Assembly (NCBI RefSeq): GCF_053574225.1
Contig: NC_135640.1
Location: 1,601,074-1,665,073 of the forward strand
Length of the DNA: 64,000 nt
Direction: 5' to 3'
From: Canis aureus
Lineage: Eukaryota; Chordata; Mammalia; Carnivora; Canidae
The notes under the pieces were generated by a model that worked only from the letters and a program-made list of their open reading frames with translations, was not told where the DNA came from and ran no database searches. Made by a program: the position numbers and the translations under genes. Every line of letters starts with the position of its first letter. The first letter of the stretch is position 1. Shown piece by piece: positions 24,504 through 36,889 of this stretch.

Positions 24504-26088
24504 AGATTATCCAGGTCCCAATGATGCCCAATTAAGTAACAGAGACAAGAGGTCCAGGAGAGGCCCAAATATGGATCAGAGTCATTGTGTTCCAGGTGAG
24601 GCCAGATGGAGACCACAGGAACCAGGTCCAGTAGAGCCTTATATGGGAACCAGAGCCACCAGATTCAGGTGAGGTCCAGGTGGGATCACAGTCACAAGGT
24701 CCAGGTGAGGCGCAGGTGGCAACAGGATTCACCAAGTCCAGGTGAGGCCCAGGTGGCGACCAGTCACCAGATCCAGGTGCGGACCAGCTAAGGACCAGAA
24801 TCACCAGGCCCAGGTGAAGCCCAAGGGGTGACCAGTTTCACCAGGTAAGGGTGAGTTGCAGAGGGGATAACAGTGTAACCAGTTTAGTTTGAGGCCCAGA
24901 ATGGGACCAAAGGACCGTGGTGAAAGAGAGGCCCAGGAGTGGAATAGAGTATCCAGTTCCGAATGATGCCTGGGTGAGGACCAGAGTCACTAGGGCCATG
25001 CAGGCCTTGATGGGAACAGAATCACTAGGTCCTGGTGAGGCATAGAATAAGACCACAGTCACCAGTATCAGGTGAGCCCCTTGTGCGAACCAGAGCCACT
25101 CTATCCAGCTGAGTCCCAGGTCCATGTGAAGCCCACGTGAGGACCGGATTCATCAGGTCTAATTGAGGCATAGCTGGGGACAAAAGTCACCAGGTCTGTG
25201 TGCGGCCTAGGTGGGGAATGAATCAGCACTTCTGAGTTAGGTCCAAGTGGGGACGAGAGACACCAGGTCCAGGTGAGGCCAAAGTGAGGACCAGAGTCAC
25301 CAGATCCAGGTGAGGTCCATGTTGGAAAGAGAGTCACCAGGTCCAGGAGAGGTCCAGGTTGGGACCAGAGTCACTAGATCCAGGTGAAGTCCAGGTGGGG
25401 ACCAGAGTCACCAGATCGAGGTGAAGCCCAGGTGGGGACCAGAGTCACTAGGTCCAGATGAGGCCCAGGTGAGGAACAAAGTTACCAGGTACACGTGAGG
25501 AGCCGGTGGAGATCAGAGGCAAGAGGTCCATGTGAGTCCGGCTTGGGGACCATGGTCAACAGGTCCACTTGAGACCCAGGTGTGGAACACAGTAAGCAGG
25601 TGCAGGTGAGTCCCCCGTGGTGACAAGAGTCACCACGTCCAGGTGAGGCCCAGGTGGGGACCAGGATCACCAGGTACAGGGGAGGCCCTTGAAAGAACCA
25701 GAGTGAACAGTGTGAGGTCAGGCGCAGGTGGCAACCAGTGTAAGCAAGTCCAAGTCAGGCCAAAGTGGGGTTCACAGTCACTAGGGCACGGTGTGACCAA
25801 GAAGGGGACCAGAGTCACCTAGTCCAGGTGAGGTCCAGTTGTGGAACACAGTCACTAGTTCCCAAATTTGCCCAGTTGAGGACCATGGTCAACAGGGCCA
25901 GATGAGGCCCAGATGGGGACCGGAGTCCCCAAATCCAGGTGAAGACCAGGTGGGGACCACAGTCACAAGATCCAGTGTAGTCTCAGGTGCAGACGAGAAT
26001 CACCAGGTCCAGGTGTGGTGCAGGTGGCAACCAAACTCACTAGGTCCCGGTGAGGCACTGGTGGGGAACAGAGTCACGAGGTACATGA

Positions 26089-26102
26089 AGAGATAGAAAC
26101 AC
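26089..26102 (+). repeat. 5' target-site duplication of SINE 2, decayed
   Basis: AGAGATAGAAACAC has three mismatches to the 3' copy. The last nine bases are conserved. Confidence 0.75.
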
Positions 26103-26284
26103 ATTGGATCCCTAGGTGGCGCAGCGGTTTGGCGCCTGCCTTTGGCCCAGGGCGCGATCCTGGAGACCAGGGATCGAATCCAAAGTCGGGCTCCCGGTGC
26201 ATGGAGCCTGCTTCTCCCTTTGCCTGTGTCACTGCCTCTCTCTTTCTCTGTGACTATCATAAATAAATAAACATTAAAAAAAAA
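26103..26284 (+). mobile_element. SINE 2, canid tRNA-Lys-derived SINE (SINEC_Cf type)
   Basis: A 182-bp copy lies in the same orientation and at the same base of M10 as SINE 1. The A box TGGCGCAGCGG and B box GATCGAATCC are intact. Compared with SINE 3 I count roughly 11 differences, including the start (TGGATCCCTAGG), a changed stretch after the B box, and ACATT in the A-rich tail. The 5' flank (26089-26102) has accumulated three mismatches to the 3' target duplication (26285-26298). Confidence 0.96.
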
Positions 26285-26298
26285 GAAGCTAGAAACAC
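26285..26298 (+). repeat. 3' target-site duplication of SINE 2
   Basis: GAAGCTAGAAACAC is identical to the ancestral M10 word. Confidence 0.85.
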
Positions 26299-26470
26299 TG
26301 CGGCCAACAGGTCCACATGATCTCCATGTGGGAACGAGGATCACCAGTTACAGGTGAGGACCAGGTGGGGATACGACTCACCATGTCCAGGTGAGACCCA
26401 GGTGGGAACCAGTGTCACCATGTCCAGGTGTGGCCCAGGTAAAGACCAGAGTTAATAGGTCCGGCTGGGT

Positions 26471-26488
26471 CACTGTTAGTGAACAGTG
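26471..26488 (+). repeat. Perfect hairpin of module M11
   Basis: Same hairpin, in unit 8, about 170 bases after SINE 2. Confidence 0.85.
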
Positions 26489-28181
26489 TAACCATATCCT
26501 AATGCTACCCAGGTGGGTAGCAGAGACACCAGGTCCTTGTGAGGCCCAAATGGGACCAGAGACATGAGGTCCAGGTGAGGTCCCGATGGGAACCACAGTC
26601 CCCATGTCAGGTGAGGCCATGCTTAGTATCAGAGTCACCAGTTACAGGTGAGGCCCAGGTGGAGCCAGAGTCACCTGGTACAGAAGAGGCCAAAGTCAGG
26701 ACCAGAGTTACCAGGATCAGGTCACTCCAAGTGGGAATAGAGTAACCATGTCCCGATGATGCCCAGGTAGAACCAGAGTGACCAGGTCCAGATGTGGCAC
26801 AGGTGGGGAGCATGTTCACTAGGTCCCGTTGAGGCCCAGTTGAGGTCAGAGTCACCAGGTCTAGTTGAGGCCTAGAGGAGTACCAGATTCACCTGGTCTG
26901 GTGACATCCAGATGGGGACCAGAGTCCCCATGTCAGGCTGAGGCCCAGAGGGGATCCAGAGTCATCATATCCAGGTGAGGCTCAGGTGTGGAACAGAGTA
27001 TCCAGGTCATAATGGTCCACAGGTGAGGACCAGAGTCACGAGATCTTGGTGAGGCCGTTAGGATCAGAGTCACCAGTTCCAGGTGAGGCCAAGAAGGAGT
27101 CCACAGCAATCAGGTCCAGGTGGGGAAGAAAGTCAACAGGACTGGGTGAGGCACAGATGGGGACCAGATTCACCAGGCCCAGGTGATTCCCAGGTGGTGA
27201 CCAGAGTTACCAGTTCCGGGTGACCACCAGGTAAGGACCAGATTCACCAGGTCCAAGTGAGGCCCACGTGGGGACCTGTGTCACTAGGCATGGGTGAGGC
27301 CCAGGTGACAAACCCACTCACCAGGTCCAGGTGATGCCAACCTCCAGGCCATGCAGAGGAACCAGGTCCCAATGATGCCCAGGTAGGGACGATAGTTATC
27401 AGGTCCAGGTGAGGCCAACCTACAGGCCATGCAGTGGAACCATGTCCCGATGATGCCCAGGTAGGGACCAGAGTTACCAGGTCCAGGTGAGGCCAATCTG
27501 CAAGTCATGCAGTGGAACCATGTACCGATGATGCCCAGGTAGGTACCAGAGTCACCAGGTCCAAATGACGCCCAGATGGAGCATATTCACTAGCTCCAGG
27601 TGAGGCCCAGTTGAGGACTAGAGTCACCAGACCTGGTTGAGGCCCAGAGGAGTACCAGACTCCCCTGGTCCAGGTGAATTCCATATGGGGACCAGAGTCA
27701 CCAGGTCAGGTTGATGTCCAGAGAGGTTCCAGAGTCATGATGTCCAGGTGAGGCTCAGGTGTGGAACAGAGTCACCAGGTACCAATGATGCCCAGGTGAG
27801 GACCAGAGTCACCAGGTCTAGGTGACGCGCAGATAGGATCAGAGTCACCCGTTTCAGGTGCGGCCAAGAAAGGGTCCACAGCAATCAGGTCCAGGTGGGG
27901 AACAAAGTCACCAGGACTGGGTATGGCCCAGATGGGGACCAGATTCACCAGGTCCCGGTGAGGCCCTGGTGGGGACCAGAGTCAAGAGGTACATGAGAAG
28001 CTCAAAACACTGCAGCCACCAGTTCCACATGAGTCCATGTGGGAACGAGAATCACCAGTTACACGTGAGGACCAGGTGGGGATCCGACTCACCATGTCCA
28101 GGTGAGACCCAGGTGGGAACCAGTGTCACCATGTCCAGGTGTGGCCCAGGTGAAGACCAGAGCTAATAGGTCCGGCTGTGT

Positions 28182-28199
28182 CACTGTTAGTGAACAGTG
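28182..28199 (+). repeat. Perfect hairpin of module M11
   Basis: Same hairpin, in the back-jumped part of unit 8. Confidence 0.85.
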
Positions 28200-29341
28200 T
28201 AACCATATCCTGATGGTACACATGTGGGTACCAGAGACACCAGGTCCTGGTAAGCCCAATGGGACCGGAGACATGAGGTCCAGGTGAGGTCCCGATGGGA
28301 AGCACAGTCACCAGGTCAGATGAGGCCATGCGTAGGATCAGAGTCACCAGTTACAGGTGAGGCCCAGGTGGAGCCAGATTTACCTGGTACAGAAGAGTCC
28401 AAAGAGAGGACCAGAGTTACCAGGATCAGGTCATTCCCAGTGTGGAATAGAGTAACCATGTCCCGATGATGCCCAGGTAGGGACCAGAGTCACCAGGTCC
28501 AGATGAGGCCCAGATGGAGCATATTCCCCTGGTCCAGGTGAGGCCCAGTTGAGGACGAGAGTCACAAGATCTGGTTGAGTCCTAGAGGGGTACAAGAATC
28601 ACCAGGTCCAGGTGACATCGAGATGGGGACCAGGGTCACCAGGTCAGGGTGAGGCCTAGAGAGGTTCCAGTGTCATCATGTCCAGGTGAGGCTCAGGTGT
28701 GGATCAGAGTCTCCATGTACCAATGATGGCTAGGTGAGGACCAGAGTCACCAGGTCTGGGTGACACTCAGATACGATCAGAGTCACCCGTTTCAGGTGAG
28801 GCCAAGAAAGAGTCCACAGCAATCAGGTCCCGGTGGGGAAAAAAGTCACCAGGACTGGGTGAGGCACAGATGGGGACCAGATTCACCAGGTCCAAGTGAG
28901 AACCAGGTGGTGACCAGAGTCCCCGGGCCAGGGAAAGGACCAGGTAAGAACAAGATTCACCAGGTCCAAGAGGCCCACGTGGAGACCTGAGTCACCAGGT
29001 ATGGGTGAGGCCCAGGTGTCAACCCCACTCACCAGGTCCAGGCGAGCCCAACCTGCAGGCCAGAGTCACCAGATCCAGGTGAGGCCCTAGTGGGTACCAG
29101 AGTCACCACGAAAATGTGAGTCTACAAGTACACCACAGTCACCAGGTCCAGGTTTAGTTTATGTGGGAACGAGAGTCACCAGGTCCAGGTGAGACCCAGG
29201 TGGGGACCACAGTCACCAGGTCCAGATTGAGGTCTAGGTGGGGGAACCAGCGTCATCAGGACCAGTTGAGGCCAAAGTGTGGAGCAAAGTTATCATGTCC
29301 AGGTGAGCCCCAGGTGGGGAACAGAGAAATCATGTCCCATT

Positions 29342-32300
29342 GATGCCAGGTGGGAAAAGAGTCACAAGGTACAGATGAGGCCTAAGTGAGGAGTAGATTC
29401 ACCAGGTCCTGTTGAGGCCCAGTTGAGGAGCAGTGTCCCCAGCTCCGGGTGAGTCCCAGAGGAGGACCAGAGTCACCCGGTTCTGGTGATATCCAGGTGG
29501 GGACCAGAGTCACCACGTCAGAGAGAAGCCCAGAGTGGGACGAGAATCACTAGGTCGAGGTGAGACCCCGATGAGGAACTGAGAAACCAGGTCCCATGAT
29601 GCCCATATGAGGACCTGAGTCACAAGGTCCAGGTGAGGCCAAACTGAGGACCAGTGTCATCAGATCCAGGTGAGGTGCATGTTGGAAAGAGAGTCACCAG
29701 GTCCAGGAGCGGTCCAGGTGGGGACCAGAGTCACCAGATGCAGGTCAAGACCCGGTGGGGACCAGTCACCAGATCGAGGTGAAGCCCAGGCGGGGAGCAG
29801 AGTCACTAGGTCCAGATGAGGCCCAGGTGAGGACCAGAGTTACCAGGTACACGTGAGGCACCGTTGGGGATCAGAGGCAACAGGTCCATGTGAGGCCAGC
29901 TTGTGGACCATGGTCAACAGGTCTACCTGAGGCCCAGGTGTGGAACACAGTAAACAGGTCCAGGTGAGTCCCCATGGTGACAAGAGTCACCACGTCCAGG
30001 TGAGGCCCAGGTTCGGACCAGGATCACCAGGTACAGGGGAGGCCCTTGAAAGAACCAGAGTCAACAATTCGAGTTCAGGCGCAGGTTTCAACTTGGGTCA
30101 GCAGGTTTAAGTCAGGGGAAAGTGGGGTTCACAGTCACTAGGGAATGGTGAGACCCAGAGGGGCACCAGAGTCACGTGGTCCAGGTGAGGTCCAGTTGTG
30201 GAACACAGTCACAGGGTCCCAATTTTGCCCAGTTGAGGACCATGGTCAACAGGGCCTGGTGAGCCTCACATGGGGACGAGAGTCCCCAAATCCAGGTGAA
30301 GCCCAGGTGGGGACCACAGTCACCAGATCCAGGGTACTCTCAGGTGCAGACCAGAATCATCAGGTCCAGGTGCGGTGCAGGTGGCAACCACACTCACCAG
30401 GTCCCGGTGAGGCCCTGGTGGGGACCAGTGTCACAAGGTACATGACAAACTAGAAACACCGCAGACACCAGGTCCACATGATGTCCATGTGGCAACGAGA
30501 ATCAACAGTTATAGGTTAGGACCAGGTGGGGATCTGACTCACCATTTCCAGGTGAGACCCAGGTGGGAACGAGTGTCACCATGTCCAGGTGTGGCCCAGG
30601 TGAAGACCAGAGTTAATAGGTCCGGCTGTGTCACTGTTAGTGAACAGTGTAACCATATCCTGATGCTACCCAGGTGTGTACCAGAGACACCAGGTCCTGG
30701 TCAGGCCCAGGTGGGACCAGAGACATGAGGTCCAGGTGAGGTCCCGATGGGAACCACAGTCACCAGGTCAGGAGAGGCCATGCTTTGGATCAGAGTCACC
30801 AGTTACAGGTGAGGCCCAGGTGGAGCCAGAGTCACCTGGTACAAAAGAGGCCAAAGTAAGGACCAGAGTTACCAGGATCAGGTCAGTCCCAGTGGGAAAC
30901 AGAGTAACCATGTCCCGATGATGCCCAGGTAGACCCAGCGTCACCAGGTCCAGATGAGGCGCAGGTGGGGAGCATATTCACTAGGTCTCGGTGACACCCA
31001 GTTGACGACCAGTGTCACCAGGTCTATTTGAGCCCTAGAGGGGTACCAGATTCACCTAGTCTAGGTGACATCCAGATGGGGACCAGAGTCACCATGTCAG
31101 GGTGAGGCCCAGAGGGGATCCAGAGTCATCATGTCCAGGTGAGGCTCAGGTGTGGAACAGAGTATCCAGGTCATAATGGTCCACAGGTGAGGACCAGAGT
31201 CACCAGATCTGGGTGAGGCCCAGGTTGGATCAGAGTCACCACTTCCAGTTGAGGCCAAGAAGGTGTCCACAGCAATCAGATCCAGAGGGGAACAAAGTCA
31301 CCAGGACTGGGTGAGGCCCAGATGGGGACCAGATTCACCAGGTCCAGGTGATTCCCAGGTGGTGATCAGTGTTACCAGGTGCGGGTGAGGACAAGGTAAG
31401 GACGAGATTCACCAGGTCATACTGGGCCCACGGGGACCTGTGTCACCATGTATGAGTGAGGCCCAGGTGCCAACCCCACTCACCAGGTCCAGGTGAGGCC
31501 AACCTGCAGGCCATGTAGAGGAACCATGTCCCGATGATGCCCAGGTAGGGACCACAGTTACCAGGTCCAGGTGAGGCCAACCTGAAGGCCATGCAGCTGA
31601 ACCATGTCCCGATGATGCCCAGGAAGTGACCAGAGTCACCAGATCCAAATGAGGCCCAGTTGGAGCATATTCACTAGGTCCAGGTGATGCCCAGTTGAGG
31701 TCCAGAGTCACCAGATCTGGTTGAGTATTAGAGGGTTACAAGAATCACCTGGTCCAGTTGACATCCAGATGGGGACAAGAGTCACCAGGTCAGGGTGAGG
31801 CCCAGAGAGGTTCCAGAGTCATCATGTCCAGGTGAGGCTCAGGTGTGGAACAGAGTCACCAGGTACCAATGATGCCCAGGTGAGGACCAGAGTCACCAGG
31901 TCTTGGTGACGCTCAGATAGGATCAGAGTCACCAGTTCCAGGTGAGGCCAAGAGAGAGTCCACAGCAATCAGGTCCAGGTGGGGAAAAAAGTCACCAGGA
32001 CTGGGTGAGGCCCAGATGGGGACCAGATTCACCAGGTCCAGGTGAGGCGAGGTGGTGACCAGAGTCCCCGGGTCTGGGAGAGGACCAGGTAAGGACGAGA
32101 TTCACCAGGTCAAAGAGGCTCACGTGTGAAACTGAGTCACCAGGTATGGGTGAGGCCCAGGTGGCAACCCCACTCACCAAGTCCAGGTGAGGCCAACTTG
32201 CAGGCCAGAGTCACCAGATCCAGGTGAGGCCCTAGTGGGGACCGGAGTCACCAGGTAAATGTGAGTCTACAAGAAAACCACAGTCACCAGGTCCAGGTGT

Positions 32301-32486
32301 GGTTCATGTGGGAATGAGAGTCACCAGGTCCAGGTGAGACCCAGGTGGGGACCATAGTCACCAGGTCCAGATTGAGGCCTAGGTGGGGGGAACAAATTGA
32401 TCAGGACAAGTTGAGGCCAAAGTGTGGAGCAAAGTTATCATGTCCAGGTGATGTCTAGGTGGGGAACAGAGTAACCATGTCCCATT
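29342..32486 (+). repeat. HOR unit 9 (about 3.1 kb)
   Basis: After M1-M2 the array jumps near 29625 to the monomers following M6, so M3-M6 are absent, as in unit 2. M7 (29850), M8 (30040), M9 (30215), M10 (30440), M11 (30632) and M12 to M22 then follow in canonical order with no back-jump. Confidence 0.8.
30632..30649 (+). repeat. Perfect hairpin of module M11
   Basis: Same hairpin, in unit 9. Confidence 0.85.
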
Positions 32487-33495
32487 GATGCCAGGTGGGA
32501 AAAGAGTCACAAGGTACAGATGAGGCCTAAGTGAGGACTAGATTCACCAGGTCCTGTTGAGGCCCAGTTGAGCACCAGTGTCCCCAGCTCCGGGTGAGTC
32601 CCAGAGGGGGACCAGAGTCACCCGGTTCTGGTGATATCCAGGTGGGGATAAGACTCACCACGTCAGCGTGAGGCCCAGAGGGGGACGAGAATCACTAGTT
32701 TCAGGTAAGGCCCCGATGTGCAACTGAGAAAAAAGGTCCCATAATGCCCAAATGAGGACCTGAGTCACCAGGTACAGGTGAGACCAAACTGAGGACCAGA
32801 GTCCCAGATCCAGGTGAAGCCAAGGTGGGGACCAGAATCACTAGGTCCAGATGAGGCCCAAGTGAGGACCAGGTTTACCAGGTACAAGTGAAGCTCCGGT
32901 GGGAATCAGAGGCAAAAGGTCCATATGAGGCCGGCTTCGGTACCATGGTCAACAGGTCTACTTGAGGCCCAGGTGTGGAACACAGTAACCAGGTCCAGGT
33001 GAGTCCCCGGTGGTGACAAGAGTCACCACGTCCAGGTGAGTCACAGGGGGGGACCAGGATCACCATGTACAGGGGAAGTCCTTGAATGAACCAGTCAACA
33101 GTTCAAGGTCAGGAGCAGGTGTCAACCAGGGTCAGTAGGTCCAAGTCAGGCCAAAGTGGGGTTCACACTCACTAGGGCACGGTGAGACCCAGAGGGGGAC
33201 CAGAGTCACCTGGTCCAAGTGAGGTCCAGGGGTGGAACACAGTCACCGGGTCCCAATTTTGCGAGTTGAGGACCATGGTTGACAAGGCCAGGTGAGGCCC
33301 AGATTGGGGATCTTCAATCTGGATCAGAGTCACCATTTCCTGTTGAGGCTAAGAAGGAGTCCACAGCAATCAGGTCCAGATTGACGCCTAGGTCGGGTGA
33401 CAGGAGTCATCAGGACCAGTTGAGGCCAAAGTGTGGAGCAAAGTTCTCATGTCCAGGTGAGGCCCAGGTGGGGAACAGACTAATCATGTCCCATT
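32487..33495 (+). repeat. HOR unit 10: shortest unit (about 1.0 kb)
   Basis: M1-M2 jump near 32780 to the M6-M7 interval. M7 (32880), M8 (33085) and M9 (33250) follow. At about 33305 a non-monomeric join leads to M15 (33350), which is itself fused to M21 (33380) and M22. The unit is about 2,960 bp (about 80 monomers) shorter than unit 6. Both M9/M15 and M15/M21 joins recur at 38335-38420. Confidence 0.82.
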
Positions 33496-33500
33496 GATGC
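32760..33500 (+). repeat. Internal duplicate A1 (partner 37835-38525)
   Basis: Both copies carry M7-M8-M9 followed by the same two rare joins (M9 to M15, M15 to M21), plus shared variants such as CCAGATTGACGCCTAGGTCG and GGTCCAGGGGTGGAACAC. The shared joins mean common descent by duplication rather than independent deletions. Confidence 0.8.
33299..33322 (+). repeat. Fold-back at the M9/M15 junction
   Basis: CCAGATT and AATCTGG form a perfect 7-bp stem around a 10-base loop, exactly at the join between the M9 block and the M15 block. The TCTTCAATC part is not found at this point in ordinary monomers. The sister junction at 38328-38351 keeps only a 5-bp stem. Confidence 0.7.
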
Positions 33501-35244
33501 CAGGTGGGAAAAGAGTCACAAGGTCCAGACGAGGCCTAAGTGAGGAGTAGATTCACCAGGTCGTGTTGAGGCCCAGTTGAGGACCAGTGTCCCCAGCTCC
33601 GGGTGAGTCCCAGAGGGGGACCAGCGTCACCCGGTTCTGGTGATATCCAGGTGGGGACCAGAGTCACCACGTCAGGGTGAGGACCATAATGGGACGAGAA
33701 TCACTAGGTCCAGGTGAGGCCCCGATGTGGAACTGAGAAACCAGGTCCCATGATGCCCATATGAGGACCTGAGTCACCAGATCCAGGGTAGTCTCAGGTG
33801 CAGACCAGAATCAGCAGGTCCAGGTGAGGTGCAGTTGGCAACCACTCTCACCAGGTCCCGGTGAGGCCCTGGTGGGGACCAGAGTCACGAGGTACATGAC
33901 AAACTAGAAACACTGTAGCCACCAGGTCCACATGATATCCATGTGGGAACGAGAATCACCAGTTACAGATTAGGACCAGGTGGGGATCTGACTCAAAATT
34001 TCCAGGTGAGACACAGGTGGGAACGAGTGTCACCATGTACAGGAGTGGCCCAGGTGAAGACCAGAGTTGATAGGTCCGGCTGGGTCACTGTTAGTGTACA
34101 GTGTAACCATATCCTGATGCTACCCAGGTGGGTACCAGAGACACCAGGTCCTGGTGAGGCCCAGGTGGGACCAGAGACATGAGGTCCAGGTGAGGTCCCG
34201 ATGGGAACCACAGTCACCAGGTCAGGTGAGGCCATGCTTAGGATCAGAGTCACCAGTTACAGGTGAGGCCCAGGTGGAGCCAGAGTCACCTGGTACAGAA
34301 GAGGCCAAAGTCAGGACCAGAGTTACCAGGATCAGGTCAGTCCCAGTGGGGAACAGAGTAACTATGTTCCGATGATGCCCAGGTAGACCCAGCGTCACCA
34401 GGTCCAGATGAGGCGCAGGTGGGGAGCATATTCACTAGGTCTCCGTGAGACCCAGTTGAGGACCAGTGTCACGAGGTATATTTGAGCCCTTGAGGGGTAA
34501 CAGATTCACCTGGTCTAGGTGACATCCAGATGGGGACCAGAGTCACCATGTCAGGGTGAGGCCCCGAAGGGATCCAGAGTCATCATGTCCAGGTGAGGCT
34601 CAGGTGTGGAACAGAGTATCCAGGTCATAATGGTCCACAGGTGAGGACCAGAGTCACGAGATCTTGGTGAGGCCCAGTTAGGATCAGAGTCACCAGTTCC
34701 AGTTGAGGCCAAGAAGGAGTCCACAGCAATCAGGTCCAGGTGGGGAACAAAGTCACCAGGACTGGGTGAGGCCCAGATGGGGCCAGATACACCAGGTCCA
34801 GGTGATTCCCAGGTGGTGACTAGGGTTACCAGGTCCGGTTGAGGACCAGGTAAGGACGAGATTCACCAAGATACTGGGGCCTACGTGGGGACCGGTGTCA
34901 CCATGTATGGGTGAGGCCCAGGTGGCAAGCCCACTCACCAGGTCCAGGTGAGGCCAGCCTGCATGCCAGAGTCACCAGATCCAGGTGAGGCCCTAGTGGG
35001 GACGGGATTCAAGGTAAATGTGAGTCTACAAGAACACCACAGTCACCAGATCCAGGTGTGGTTCATGTGGGAACGGGAGTCACCAGGTCCAGCTGAGACC
35101 CAGTTGGGGACGACAGTCACCAGGTCCAGATTGAGGCCTAGGTTTGGGGACGAGAGTCATCAGGACCATTTGAGGCCAAAGTGTGCAGCAAAGTTATCAT
35201 GTCCAGGTGGGGCCAGGTGGGGAACAGAGTAACCATGTCCCATT
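33496..35244 (+). repeat. HOR unit 11 (about 1.75 kb)
   Basis: M1-M2 run to about 33775 and then join the monomer after M9 (TCCAGGGTAGTCTCAGG). M10 (33900), M11-like (34090; one hairpin base changed), M12 (34235), M13-M15 (34710) follow. A jump near 34945 reaches M20, M21 and M22. It is about 60 monomers shorter than unit 6. Confidence 0.79.
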
Positions 35245-35880
35245 GATGCCAGGTGGGAAAAGAGTCAAAAGGTCCAGACGAAGCCTAAGATTGGAGTAGA
35301 TTCACCAGGTCCTGTTGAGGCCCACCTGAGGACCAGTGTCCCCAGCTCCGGGTGTGTCACCCGGTTCTGGTGATATCCAGGTGGGGACCAGTGTCACAAG
35401 TCAGGGTGAGGCCCAGAGGGGGACGAGAATCACTAGGTCCAGGTGAGGCCCCGATGTGGAACTGTGAAACCAGGTCCCAAGATGCCCATATGAGGACCTG
35501 AGTCACCAGGTCCAGGTGATGTCCCTGTGGGAACCAGTCACCCCGTCCAGGTGAGGCCCAGGTGGGACCACAGTCACCAGGTCCTGGTGAGGCCCAGGTA
35601 TATAAGAGTATCCAGGTCCCAATGATGCCCAGGTAAGGACCAGAGTCAACAGGTCCAGGAGAGGCCCAAATATAGATCAGAGTCATTGTGTTCCAGGTGA
35701 GGCCAGAGGGAGACCACAGGGAACAGATCCAGGAGAGCCCCATATGGGAACCAGAGCCACCAGATCCAGGTGAGGTCCAGGAGGGACCACAGTCACAAGG
35801 TCCAGGTGAGGCGCTGGTGGCAACAGGATTCACCAAGTCCAGGTGAGGCCCACGTGGTGACCTGTCACCAGGGCCAGTTG
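35040..35880 (+). repeat. Internal duplicate E2 (partner 12270-13100)
   Basis: Carries the variants listed for its partner, at an offset of about 22.77 kb. Confidence 0.78.
35599..35606 (+). promoter_or_regulatory. TATA-like word in module M3
   Basis: TATATAAG, unit 12; two bases are deleted just downstream (AGTATCC directly after). Confidence 0.3.
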
Positions 35881-36889
35881 CGGACAAGCTAAGGACCAGA
35901 TTCACGAGGCCCAAGTGAACCCCAAGGGGTGACCAGAGTCACCAGGTAAGGGTGAGGCACAGAAGGGAACCAGAGTAACCAGTTTAGTTTGAGCCCCAAA
36001 ATGGGACCAGAGATCCCTGGTCAAACTAGGCCCAGGTGTGGCATAGAGTATCCAGGTCCCAATGATGCCTGGGTGAGGACCAGAGTCACTATGGCCATGC
36101 AGGCTCAGATGGGGAACAGAATCACTAGGTCCTGGTGAGGCATAGAATAAGACCACAATCACCAGTATCAGGTGTGCCCCTTGTGGGAACCAGAGCCACT
36201 CTATCCAGCTGAGTCCCAGGTCCATGTGAGCCCCACGTCAGGACCAGATGCATCAGGTCGAATTAAGGCATAGTTCGGGACAAGAGTCACCAGGTCTGGG
36301 TGCGGGCTAGGTGGGGCAAGATTCAGCAGTTCTGAGTTAGGTCAAAGTGGGGACGAGAGACACCAGGTCCAGGTGAGGCCAAACTGAGGACCAGAGTCAC
36401 CAGATCCAGGTGAGGTCCATGTTGGAAAGAGAGTCACCAGGTCCAGGAGAGGTCCAGGTGGGGACCAGAGTCACCAGATCCAGGTGAAGTCCAGGTGGGG
36501 ACCAGATTCACCAGATCCATGTGAAACCCAGGTGGGAACCAGAGTCACTAGGTCCTGATTAGGCCCAGGTGAGGATCAGAATTACCAGATACACTTGAGC
36601 CCTTGGCGGGGATCAGAGCCAAAGGTCCACGTGAGCCCGGCTTGGGGACCATGGTCAACAAGTCTACCTGATGCCCAGGTGTGGAACACAGTAATCATGT
36701 CCAGGTGAGTCCCCGGTGGTGACAAGAGTCACCAAGTCCAGTTGAGGCCCAATTGGGGACCAGGATCACCAGGTACAGGGGAGGCCCTTGAGAGAACCAG
36801 AGTCAACATTCGAGGTCAGGCGCAGGTGGCAACCAGGGTCAGCAGGTCCAAGTCAGGCCAAAGTGGGGTTCACAGTCACTAGGGCACAC

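Larger units (their letters stand above)
24095..29341 (+). repeat. HOR unit 8 with SINE 2 (about 5.2 kb)
   Basis: M1-M18 run in order, with a strong M3 at 24496 and SINE 2 in M10 (26103-26284). M16 is present three times in succession (27340, 27420, 27490). Near 27950 the array jumps back to M10 (27985, without SINE), M11 (28182) and M12 (28325). It then skips to M17 (28510), M18, M19 (28920), M20, M21 and M22. Confidence 0.81.

Noticed and set aside
33299..33322. Intrinsic transcription terminator
   Set aside because: The stem is not followed by a T run and the sequence is from a mammal. It is better explained as a rearrangement junction.
35357..35914. 185-codon minus-strand frame as a gene
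   Set aside because: Same HOR position and same periodic translation as the 14674-15324 frame. No independent evidence for coding.
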